From Balanoglossus misakiensis (lineage: Eukaryota > Hemichordata): a stretch of DNA of 64,000 nucleotides. Below, one piece after another: positions 39,901 through 51,801 of this stretch. Below the pieces are notes generated by a model. It saw only the letters and a list, made by a program, of their open reading frames with translations, was not told the DNA's origin and made no database searches. Location of the stretch: assembly GCA_040954595.2 (NCBI GenBank), contig CM082582.2, positions 13,454,001 to 13,518,000 of the forward strand. The letters are read 5' to 3'. Made by a program: the position numbers and the translations under genes. The stretch's first letter is position 1. Every line of letters begins with the position of its first letter.

Positions 39901-42900
39901 ACATGTGTTGCTATATGCAAGTGTATATTGAGCATAGAGCATTTGATCCAGAGCAAGCCTGATTGCAGGCCTCATCATACATTGTAATTCTAACCTCCTG
40001 CTAGCATTTAATGCAGTCCATCAACTTATTAACCTTCTCTTCTCAAACGCTTTTATTGTCGTAAAGCGTATGAGGTAGACGTGTGAAAAACACCTCATAG
40101 TACTTCACAATGCCGGAATCAATTACTTTCAAAGAATTCTTGCGCAAGTTGATTGTATTAGGATGGGCGACAATTTCATCATGCCATCAAAGTCCAACAT
40201 GGAGAGCAGAATTGTTCATACTCAATTCACGCTCAAATTATATTCATATTGAAAGGATACATGTTGCTTTTTCAATAGTTACAACACACGCAATACAAAT
40301 CTGGGCTATGATTACATGTCTAATACCATTCATTTCTGGATTTATTGCACAAATTCCATTATTTTGCAAAATCCATTTTTTCTTTCTCTGACATTCTTTG
40401 TCAAACAAAACCACAAGGTTATTTGAACATTGGAATATTCCAACACGTATACTGCATCCATTATTTGTTTATACTTTTTAACACAATTACGTGACTATTT
40501 CAGTGGCTGGTGTCGATAGCACACTGCACTATATACAGCTTTTATCCTTCTATTCAGAAGCTTCTACATAATAGGCCTATTCAGATTTCGTGTTTAATTC
40601 ATGAAAAGAGATTATCCTAATCATCCTGACTCTCTTCAATACAGATCATTTTTTTCATTTCTTTTACATCTATAATCTGCCATGAAAATCTCAGGAGCTT
40701 TATCGAGGAAGAAAAATGATTGAAAATATCACTCGCGAGAGAAATATGACCTTGAGAAAGTTGTCAATATCATTGACTAACTTGACGGCTTCAAGGTGGG
40801 TTTTTTATAATCAATTCATGCCTTGATCAGCTACAAAAGGTGCATAACTTATGATAAACACTTATAATCGGTTTGATCAATTGAATAATGACAAAATATC
40901 AGAATGAACTATATCAAGATGTGACAGTATAATCCTTCAATTGTCATATGTAACTCACCATAAAGCTCTTTTTGACTTCAAATCAATAATCTTTTCCATC
41001 AATGGTTTGGTGACATTCATTCCTACTGCTGCCACTATGCCAGTTGTCCGAGTGTCTTGTCCTGAAACATTCTTGTTGAATCTTATGACTTGAACTGCGC
41101 ACTGATTGTCAAATTTTCTTCTAGTCTGTGAATATGGTTTTCAGATAATACACATTTCACCATGGTGACTATAGGAACAATGTTCATGTATTGTGTTTCA
41201 TGACATGATCCACACACAGAGAAGTAAATTATTGATTCTCAGAGAGTATTGGTTAACATATGAACAATCGATCATATCATCTACACCCTGAGGTTGCAAA
41301 CAATACAAGAATGTAAAGCATATAAATTTATGTTGACCTAAATGAACAATACAAAAACTATAAACAGGTATTTCAGAAAAGGTAATGCACAAACATGCAA
41401 CAAGCAACAAAGGTGGTATAGTCCCAGATTTGAGCACTAGCTAGTTCATTAATAAAACTAGGAGTTGTGCTTCAGTGAAATTTAAATAATGTTTAATAAT
41501 GAAAGACATATTTTCTCACAAGTGACAATGTACGATTATTTATTGTGTACAAAATATTAAGAATATTCTGCAGGATTTGGTAAAAAATTTAGAAAAGGCA
41601 TATACCTGCAGATTGTGGTTTCTGCAGCTGTTTCCATGGATACTTGTCTTCTGCCTGTTTGTCATCAGTGACTGGTTGTTACTCCAAGATGAGACAGTGT
41701 TTAAAAAACATGACATCTTCACAAGAGACATCAAGTGAAGTCAGGCAATTAGCAATTGCATCAGATCCCTGAGGCAACACTTCAGATATAAATCCTAATG
41801 ATGCATCAGTATTCTATTCTATTCTCTAGTACTGCATTCCTTTTCTGAAACTCAATATACAAGTTTGAAATTGTTTGTAGTAGTAATAAAGGCACATGGC
41901 AGTGTGTAAATAAAAGTCCCAAAATGTTTCAGATAATCTGCTTTGAACACTATCATGTGCCCACTCAATTTAGTTTAGCCAAGTACAATCACTATGGTTC
42001 GTCATTTCTGAATGTAGACAACACTACTCTCTATACTATAAAAGTAATCTGTAAACTCGACTGAATTATTCAAAAGTAAAACACCACTGTCAAAGTGTTT
42101 AACCACTGATTTTTGCACACAAAAAACAGCAGTAGGATTAAGGGTGATCAAGACACTTAGCTTTAACTGAGACCTGAATCTAGGATAAACCACAGAACAT
42201 TAGGAGGAAACCTCAAAAGCATACTGATTTCACTGGATTGACAGCAACGATTAGAATTTCAAGTTTCTACGATATGTCTTCATTATCGAAGTTAGCAAAT
42301 TTCCACACACTTTTTATTCCATATTCATGGGATATGAAGGCAGACATTTCTGCAATCACCACTGCAGCCACGAACTGCCCAACTGTGCATTCATGTTGTA
42401 AAAGTACCCAATAAAATGCATCACTGCGGGGAAATTGAATATAAATGGAGATACCTGATATCTACCTGTACATACCAAGCAGCCCAGAGTTCAGACCATA
42501 CTGAGACAGAGAAATCAGACACAAAAAAACAAGAGATAGTTTCCACTCACCAGTATGGTTTCCCTAGGGTTCAGCATGACCTCAAGGAGTTCAATATAAT
42601 TTGGACTCTAATTTCAGTACCTGGAACATGCTGGGGTTTTAATGTTATAAAAGAACAAGCCACGGTTAAAGTTGTACCTGTCCACTCCAGTTCTTTTCTT
42701 TTCTTTTCATGTGTATCCTTTCCTTCTGAATGAAAACAAAAACAAAATACACACAGAGGGAATAGCAGAAGTCCCACATGTTGATATCAGATATTTAGTG
42801 CAAGTCTGTTTTTTGTGTGTGAAATAGAAAAACTCATGCATGGTTTCCTATCAATGGAGAAATCAGCAATTCAAAAAGACTTTGATCATTCGTGTACCAC

Positions 42901-44328
42901 ATATGAAAATCGTGTGTTAGAAGGAGACCTAGAATGGAATTCGGTCACCTCTCCTGGGAATCAGAGATGAGACACTGAATCAGAATTCTGTAATTTTCCA
43001 CCTGGTTTCACAATTTGAGAATGGCTAATTGGTATACATGTACTGGACCGATTCCAAAAGTGAGGAGGGTATCACAACTTTATACCTAACGATGATGGTC
43101 TGAAATTAAAAAAAATTACAGAAGTTAAGTGTAGAAGTGTTTGGCTAGTGCATGTTTGTTTCAATTTGAAGCAGCAAATTTGAGGGCTACCCAAATCACT
43201 GACATTTTATTTCAGCTTCAATGAATAGACATTGACCAATCAGGATTTCTGCAGTGACTAATGGTTTGGATGAAATGTACAATCACACTTCAAGCCGATC
43301 TTGTGAATAATTCACATTGAAAGTGAGGGTGCATCTCTCCTTGCGAGTAATGTCATTATTTCACATCCAACTGTCTGCAAAACATCTCACTGCTCCTTCA
43401 TCTTCTCTTCACATCAGCCACGTTGTCTGCCACAGTACTTGCCAACACATCAGACTTAAGTTTAGCACACTTAAAACTTCACACTGTTGCATTTCCACAA
43501 AGTAAACCTTTACTGGTAAGCAATAACCACCTACCCATTCCCATGAATACCATGGTTAAAATTACATTTCCAAATCAACTTTGGAAGTATGATCGTTTTC
43601 TCACATTTCTCTGTTCTGAAGATGAGGAATTTTATGACACATAAAAATGTTTATGCACCAATGCATCATGCGTATACACTTATTATAAAATTCATTCTTT
43701 CAGGGGGGAAAACAAACTTTAAAGAAAACAGAAAAACAGCAATGTCTTTACAAAAGTTTTATTGTCTTTATAGATTTTATAAAGTAATCAAATATGAAGA
43801 AAATTATAATTGCGCACTATAGCAGAGAAAATCAAATACATCTCTACTCTAATTTAGATGTTGAAAATCAACCTTAGCAAATATTTGACATGTTTTTGAG
43901 ACAAGTTAAAAAACACAAAAACTGTTACAAACTATGAAACGTCCAGAAATTTACAATTACACACAAGCCTTATTGCCTATGTTTCGTATTTCCATGACAA
44001 CATAAACACGAGTGGTGAAAATGCCCCTAGGTACAACACTAATGACATCATATGACTGAAAAGTATCTTGAAAGAAACCCTATGGATCCCCTAAGGAGCG
44101 TAATCAACAACACTTGGGGCAAACTACAAAATATTGTGAGGTTGAGATGTTCAATTCACGCAAACAAGAACAACTGTTGCATATAAAATGACCTTCCAAT
44201 CCATCTTGTGTTCAGCTTTAGTAAATTCCAGTTGCAATTCACTTTCCAAAGAAAACAAAATTTCTTTCAGCAAGACAACATTCAATACAGCAGGATTGTC
44301 AGAACAGACCTGCTTTGAATGCATCCAT
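36972..44328. other. Gene-poor interval between the CUB/LDLa gene and GPAA1
   Basis: About 7.3 kb of AT-rich DNA with only short, signature-free open frames. It holds the 5' flank of the receptor gene (promoter not located) and the 3' UTR of GPAA1; a minus-strand AATAAA (plus tttatt at 43758-43763) is a plausible end of the latter. A small perfect stem, tatgaggt ... acctcata, lies near 40069-40099. I see nothing else. Confidence 0.5.
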
Positions 44329-47300
44329 TCAAGGGTTCTGCCAAAGCACACACCAAAACATTAACCAGTTCGGAAAATATAACAAACTGGTCAGAGGGAA
44401 CAGCCAATTATTGTAGACGTAACTATCTACGACAGAATCAAATAACGCAGTTTTACATAAAGAGATGACATCAACTGATAAATCTGCCATACCAGTGAAT
44501 CCATGCATCCAGACAGACTGAATAACCACTGAGAATAGAACAAGCATGAGAGGACTTACACACAACAGCAGTAGGGCTTGTAGCAAACGACCAATTCTAT
44601 AAACCAAAAAAAATAAGAAAGAAAAAATATTCAAATTGACTAAAAAACCAGTGAATCTCACACACACAATCTGATCTTTCTCTTCTGAGAACAGTTGCAT
44701 TTTCATAATCTTGTATTTCCAATATTTAAATACACATCTGACCCGCCTCCTTTCCCCAAAACCTGATAGGCAGTATGCAACTGTACAGAACTTTTATGAT
44801 AAAAAGGAATAACATGGCATGGGAGACTAAAAATTATGTTACTGGTAAATGTAGTTGAAATTCTCAGACTTTGTTTTTCAATCAATTTTTTTAACAAATG
44901 AAAATTCATTTATTTGACACGATTCTGACTCTTTGGTCTTGGACGTTTGTACAGCCTATCACAGTCTAACTGTGAGTCTATGCACACTTATAAGACGACA
45001 CAGTCCACAGTGAAAGTCTATCACATGGGGGCGCTCTCGCTTGAACCTGGGAATATCATTCTCTATGGCGTTGCAACCTATCATGTGAAGTCAGACCATC
45101 TTATAAACAAAACTCAGCAGCTTAATATATATTGTATGGCTGTGTGTTGAACTACCAATTCCTTGTCAAAATTTCAACAAATCTTCTATGGGAAGTGCTC
45201 TCAAATCTTTACAATATTATAGCAATGAAATCAGAGAACTATTTAATGTATGTAAGATCCTCCCAGCTTTACAATTATCATGTCCTCATTAAAAAAACTA
45301 CCAGGAAACAGAATCACTTACTTGCTGTGAGTTGGTCTAGTGAGACTGAAGATGGGAACAGTCACCATGGTAATGAAGAAGCCAAGGGAAAAGTTCATCA
45401 TTGCAATGCCACCCATTAAAACACCATGCCATATCAGGGCCAAGCATTTCAGCAAAGGCCAGCTTGATAAGAACTCTTCTTTTGTTTTATCTTCTGCTTT
45501 TGCTATCGATCTGACAAGAAGAAGAACAATTTCAATAATAGCCAGTGACTTCTTTTCGGCTGAAATTTAATCACATCATTGCGAGCAATCTCGTTCAATT
45601 AAATCACTTCTTCTACTTATTTTCTGATTTTGAAAGGATTGTAGACTGACTTGAAATCTTATCTCTCTTTTAATTATCCCCAAAACCGTGATGTGTTCAT
45701 GTTTCCAATCAATAAATCTGTAGAAATTAGTATTTGTGTTTGCTTTTATCCTATCATAACAATTCACATTCAGCATTATAAAATCTTTGCAGAATTTCAG
45801 AATACAGAATGGGAACTAAACATTATTGTTCGTCTTAAATTCCCCTTCTTATACAATTATAAAGTTTCCCTATAATGAACTCCTAGACTAACGTCCTTCA
45901 ACATAGACCACAGATTTAATGGGTTAGTATAAAGCCCTAACACCTATTAATAAAGCTTACACAATCCCTGTTGTCAATTACTCTTTCTCTGAAAAGGCAA
46001 TGATGCCTGACATCCTGCTTTTTTTTCTCACATCTTTGAAGTATCATATTCACTGGATCAACACAGGAAGAGTGTATAGTGTTAATTAACCAGAGGTGTT
46101 ACATATCATGTACTGCTTTTGTACATTGCCTGATCAGACATCATTTTGACTTCTTTTTAAATTTTATAGGGCACCTCTATCTGAAGTTTTTTTACAGTTT
46201 ACGTATGAAGAAAGTGTGAAAATATCTTGACCTATAAACAACAGTTTCAACAGCTAGCAAAATCATCATCTTCAAATTTAGAGTATGGCTTTAATTTCTC
46301 CACATGTATTTTTCCATGTGATATTTCACAATAGTCAGCACAGCCGATTTTATGTCACTCCTAACTGACTCAACGTGGCCCTCCATGATTCAATGTAAAA
46401 TAGGTCTCTTACCTTCTGGTAAGGTACGGCAAACATGATGCCCCAATGAGGTAAGCTGCTAAGCCAACTGTCAGTGCCTCTTTTGGAGCAATCGAAAAAA
46501 GATGAGCCCATCTTCCACATGTTTCAGGACTCCAATACAAAAGAAGACCAGTGAATTGTGAAACCAATATAGTCGGCACTACAGAGCTGAATGTGTACGG
46601 AATATCTCGGATGTTTGTGGTACTCTGAAATGAAATAAATATTTATTGCATTTTTCTCCAATAATGTCTTGCGTTCCTGGGATCAATCCATATTTCTTGC
46701 CAACTTTCTATACATGTTAATGTATCTTTATACCCATTTCAAAGAATTTCTTCCAATACCCTACATGTTAAATCTTTAAGATTTCCTAATCACAACTTAG
46801 TCTGTATGTGTTACTCACAAACACCTTTGGTTGACTTTCTTCAACTTCTTTTTCTCCATCCTTCTTTTCCTTGTCTTCTTCTGTCTCTTTCGTCTTTTCT
46901 TTCTTCGTTTTCTTATCAGAGCAATCATCATCTTTCATTCTGACACTTGACATATCTATCCAAAGTACAATGGCTTGAGAATAGTCAAGGCAAATAACAA
47001 CTGGAAAAAACACTATTTTATCATCATGTGTATTACATGTATATCAATGTGTAGGATATACAGCTCACAACAGCTAATGATTCACCATGTTTCAGTAAGC
47101 AGAATAAATTTCATCTACTTATCACTTTAGGCAAATAATAAAAACAAACTCTCAAAGGCTGAAAGGATTTTATCCTTCTAATAAGATAAATTGTACTTTC
47201 ATAACAAAACAACTGCATTCATAATGTTCTTAGTTTTTTGAAGGATATAAATATGGCAGGCACTACAACCAGAAGACCAAAGGGTGGCATGTAGAGTCCA

Positions 47301-50025
47301 ATAGAGACATATCGATCAATCGATGGAAGCAGATAGAAGAAAAATGACTGGTGAAACCGCTCAAGGATGTTGTTAAGACTTCGGAAAGTGCCTTCCAAAA
47401 CCCTGGAAGGAAAAATTACAAAAAGCATTCAAGACTTAGAGTATTATAACACAGTCAAGCTAAAAATTAAAATTAAAATTTCAGGTGGGTCAATTAGTTG
47501 GCTTGAAATGTAGATTTTAAATGTTTATATAAATCAAATATGATTTAAAAAGTGTCTCGGTTTATGCATGACATTTAAAGCCATCAGATTTTCAAAGCGT
47601 GATTTGGATATTATTAATAGTTTGTTCACACATTATTGACAGTCCCAAGTGCTTCCTCTCAACAACTTTGATCCAGATTTTCACACTTGCTACAAATAAT
47701 TCTCACCTTCCAAACACTCTAAACCCTTGCCCTTTAGACTTATCATCGACACCTTTCAAAGTAATGGCTTCAATGTGATACTTATGGAATAATCCATGAT
47801 TTCCAGTCGGTTTTCCAGAGGCTTGGTGCATCATGTTGGATAGCATGATTTTGGCATTCTGCTGAAAACCTTTGAACTTCTCTGCATCTGTTGGACTAGG
47901 CTCAAACTGCTCAAATCAAAATGTTAATAGGTTTGAATTATATTCATGACAATTAATTCATACACAACTATTCTCACTTCTGTCTCTTTCTCCTTACCCC
48001 TAACAGTGTTTTGCGCCCTATCTGTCCATCTCTCCCCCTCCCCCAAATACAGGCATAATTACTAACCATGTTTTGCACAGTTACTGGCATCCTTTCCTTT
48101 TTGCAAAGTCTTACAGCTAGATTGACCAGATCCAAGTTTGGCAACTGCCCATTCAGTCCCTCTATCTTGATGTCTACATGGTTGACAGAAGCTGATCCAA
48201 CTTCCAGGTTGATTGCCCCTAAGATGGCACCACTACGTCCGTGCATGACCGAAGATTTGATATCTGCAATGAATATCTGTAATTAGTCTAATTGGCTGGG
48301 GGGGGGGGGGGGGCTTGCAATTAATTGGAGTGATTGTGGATTGTGTGATATTTTGATTTCCCACTGGTCCTCCAAAAGTCCACAGCCTTTTCAGTGACGC
48401 ATGTCTCGCTGACAAAGCCCCTAGATCTCATTGAAGTCTTTTCTTCTCACTGTCACTTTTAGTTACTCCAGGCATTTGCCTCCCATAGATTTTCTAGCTG
48501 TCATAGGAGTGTTACCTCCCTCCTCCCCAACACACACAGCAAATTCAGAAAAATACATTTTCTTACATTGAGAGTCCACAAAGTGGTAGGATTCCAACCA
48601 TGCCTGGATGCCTAGGTTCTCATGTTCAGTTATAAGAAAGATGACATCTTTAGACCAGTATGTTTGCTCTTGAAAAGAAAAACAAATAAACATAAAAAGT
48701 TGGTAAAGCTATGCTTGGTAACAGTAAAGCACAATAACAGACTGTTGTCATAGTTATAAGTAAATGTTTTGTACTACAGAGAAATTTTCCCTTCACAACT
48801 CGATGAATTTTTCAGGACTCACTTCTGAAGAATTTGGCCAATGCCAGCATGAGTCCAATTCCATGCTGTGTTCCGCCGTATTTCTTGCTGTCTTTGGTTC
48901 TGCGGAAGGGGATTGAAAAGACCACAGCTTCTGTTCCTGCAACTCTTGGTGCTCGCAGAATGCCATAGACGTTGTGGCCAGAAAGAGTCTGTTGAGAGAT
49001 GAGTGAGTTTTGTTGGGGGCTTTTTTTTCACTATGAGATCAGATGTGAAACATTGCATTTTCATGAAAAGCCGGTCCTTATTCATTCCTTGTTTTTTGCT
49101 GATAAAAGCTAAACTCACAGGTAAACAAACACCACCATCATCATTCTTGCACAAACCTAGAAGTGTTTTCATGTGATAATAGCTTCAGTGACAAAACATA
49201 GTCAAGCAAAGATATTTTAACATGGTCTGTCACAGAGAAACCAGTCATGTTTCAAGACCTGCTTGATGGTGAGACTATGGTAACAACTTTTAAATACTGA
49301 CATATGATAACTATACTCACTCTTTGCTTGGCATCTTTGCCCTTGCCAATTCTGCCCATGAATGGATGCCCAACTGTGAAATTATGGACGTACGTCTCCA
49401 ATCCCAACTGTTGCATGGTTTCTTTGAACCAATCCACAGGCATTGCTCTGTTCCATGGTAAACAGGCAGAGAAATAAAGAGGCAGTCAGATAGAGAAAGG
49501 TTTAAGACTTCTTGACTCTCACAAAATCTCACAATCTCTTTCACTAAACTAGTCTTGTGAAAAGGGTTATCTTGTCATCCATTCAACACAAATTAAACAG
49601 CTTACTTTTCCTGTTTGACTGCTTCCAGCACTTGCTTGACATATTCGCTGGCATCCTGGTCACTGTAGAACTGCCTTTCAACCAGACCAGGCAAAAGTGC
49701 ATTCTCTGAGAAATAGGTCCCTGCATTCAGAGGTCTGTACGCCAGTGCTAACATCCATACTATGCCAGCGATGTAACACAGTACACTGTAAAGAAAAAAA
49801 AAGCAAATTACAACATTGAGTTCAAGAAATGAGAAATTGAAGTGGGTTGTTTATCAAAGGCATATAAATAAAAAACACATAACATCAAATCCTCAACATT
49901 TTATTATGAGTTTCATTGCAAAATGTTGATAATAAATAGCGGGGGACCTACCTCACTTTGAAATAATGTTTCTTGATAAGTACTGTAAATTTTGCACGCT
50001 GCTTTGGATCTGACAATAAAGCCAT
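44329..50025 (-). CDS. GPAA1: GPI transamidase component GAA1
   Basis: GAA1 is an ER-membrane subunit of the complex that attaches GPI anchors to proteins; its lumenal domain has an M28-peptidase-like fold. Exons in reading order: 49952-50025, 49606-49785, 49321-49447, 48823-48988, 48567-48668, 48067-48263, 47707-47906, about 47278-47402, 46819-47000, 46413-46624, 45322-45510, 44329-44596, giving about 673 aa. Start [13 protein letters not shown], with a 5' UTR acceptor at about 50079. Diagnostic segments: [72 protein letters not shown] and a hydrophobic C-terminus ending [15 protein letters not shown]. The exon at 46819 holds a Lys/Glu-rich insert making it longer than human GPAA1 (about 620 aa). 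The 3' end of exon 8 is uncertain: the frame runs to a TGA at 47219 without a good donor, and only a weak TTTG|gtcttc site at 47278 keeps phase. Confidence 0.93.
48298..48313. repeat. G16 homopolymer
   Basis: Run of 16 G in GPAA1 intron 5 (48264-48566). The exact length may be unreliable. Confidence 0.9.
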
Positions 50026-51801
50026 TTTAGCCGACAAAGTGCTCGGAATATGTGTGTCTCACCAGTATGTCCTACGTTCTATGGTAAAAGAGAAAAAAAA
50101 TTAAATGTTGCTTCAAGCCTTCAATACAATATTAAATTTGCGTATGAACCATCAGTTTAATAATTATACAATAATTAAGTTGAAGCTTTAAAGGGGCAGT
50201 TTTCAATCCCTGGTTCACACATCAGTTCATATTGATATTGAATGTTATATGTGGTGCATAGGCTTTGAAATTTTCCCAAGTGAATCCACATGCTTTTAGA
50301 AAAAGCTGAACATGGCATTTGTATCATGTGATGGCTCCAAGGTGTGTATATGCAGTGGTACCCTGCACTGCACATTCTGTATACTATATGGCGGAATACC
50401 TTTTCACAACCCATTTCTTTTCCTTTTCAACAAGCAACAGTTAACCATTTTTATTTGACAATATAACAAGCACATAATAGTTTGCAAATATTGCTAATTG
50501 TTTGACAAAACTACCCAGAAGACAAAATTTGTCTGGTCTAGATTAGTGTGAAGCACTTCAACAGCTTCATCATATTACAGAGTCAAGTATGGTTTGTCAA
50601 CACAGTCAATGAACTTTTAAAAGTTCATGATTATTAACAGATTAATTAATGAAAGCTATTACTTCCATTCCATTCATCAACAACTTTAATTTGCATAACA
50701 TCTTTGATTTTTAAGAAATCACTTTAGTTTTATTTCTTTTCTTTACAAAATTTCCTAAATTAACTTAGTTTTTATCTGCCTGACTATATCTATAAGCAGA
50801 CAATTGCTGCCGGCCTGGATAAGTAAATGAGAAAATTCATGTACAACTTTATAAAACTCTCGCAACTTTGGATAGTTTTTAGTTCATGCTAGGGGGTCAA
50901 GTCACTTTGTAATTGCATTGTGGGTAAAGTGCTAAGTAAAAGTGTCGGGAAATCGGGGGTGATGTAAATTCAGTCCCTCGGGACTGTGGTCAACTGTATT
51001 TCACGTCTTACTTTTGGCAGTTAGACTGCTGAATTCCTTCAGATTTGTCCACAGTTTGTCATTCTTTTTTGTGCTACGAGTATGACCCGACATTACTTGG
51101 ACATGATCAAATTTCTTGATGAACTTTAAATTGTTAAACATCATGGTATTACCCCCCCCCCCTTTGAAGTTGTGTCGACTATGTGGGATTTTTATCACTC
51201 GCCTAGGTAGCAAAAAGTTGAGCTACCACACAGAGAGGCACAAACCGTCGCTATGCAAGCAGGCGAAAAATATCTTTTCCCGGTTTCATTTACACTACAT
51301 ATGTACAAGCTGCTTCGCAACGACGTTCCACAGGTTTTCGAAATCTATCAAACAGGGCCCTTCTCAGAAAATCCTAAACCTGACTCGGATGCAAGCCCCT
51401 TATCAATTAAAATGTAAAAGTATGCCATGTAATAAAATAAAATTGCAATCGAATAATGTATCTGACTGACCGAAAGTTATCCTATGGACGCAGCCATTTT
51501 TTCTTGCGCGAACCGGTATGCGCAAAAACAATGTACCTGATTTTCGAATTGCTCAAAACATGCAACTTTCCCGTCGGGCACTTGGAGTACCATAAACTAG
51601 TGATTTAAACTGAAGAAATTCATGGAATTAACTTTATTTGTATTAAAATGATGCACTAAAATAATTTCAGTAGTTGGTACAAACCCACTACCAAAGATTT
51701 CACAGAAAATGTGCGATTTATTACATGATACTGGTGAACTAGGTTGGGTGTCATGGGAAGGTCGCCATCAGTGACTGGGGTACTCCATCACACAAGCCAA
51801 C
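50026..51801. promoter_or_regulatory. Head-to-head interval between GPAA1 and CYC1, candidate bidirectional promoter at its right end
   Basis: The two start codons are 1.78 kb apart on opposite strands. An AG acceptor at about 50079 shows that GPAA1 has an upstream non-coding exon, so its transcription start lies further right. On the minus strand aaaaaatggctgcg (51489-51502) resembles a YY1-type start-site element followed by a possible donor; on the plus strand ccaacatggcggcg (51797-51810) overlaps the CYC1 ATG. CpG words are frequent at 51.48-51.86 kb. Shared promoter use is inference. Confidence 0.45.
51152..51162. repeat. C11 homopolymer
   Basis: Run of C in the GPAA1-CYC1 interval. Confidence 0.9.

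Noticed and set aside
48298-48313. Homopolymer G/C runs (here and at 6236, 19480, 51152) as G-quadruplex regulators
   Set aside because: Single runs without three further G tracts nearby; more likely simple homopolymer instability.
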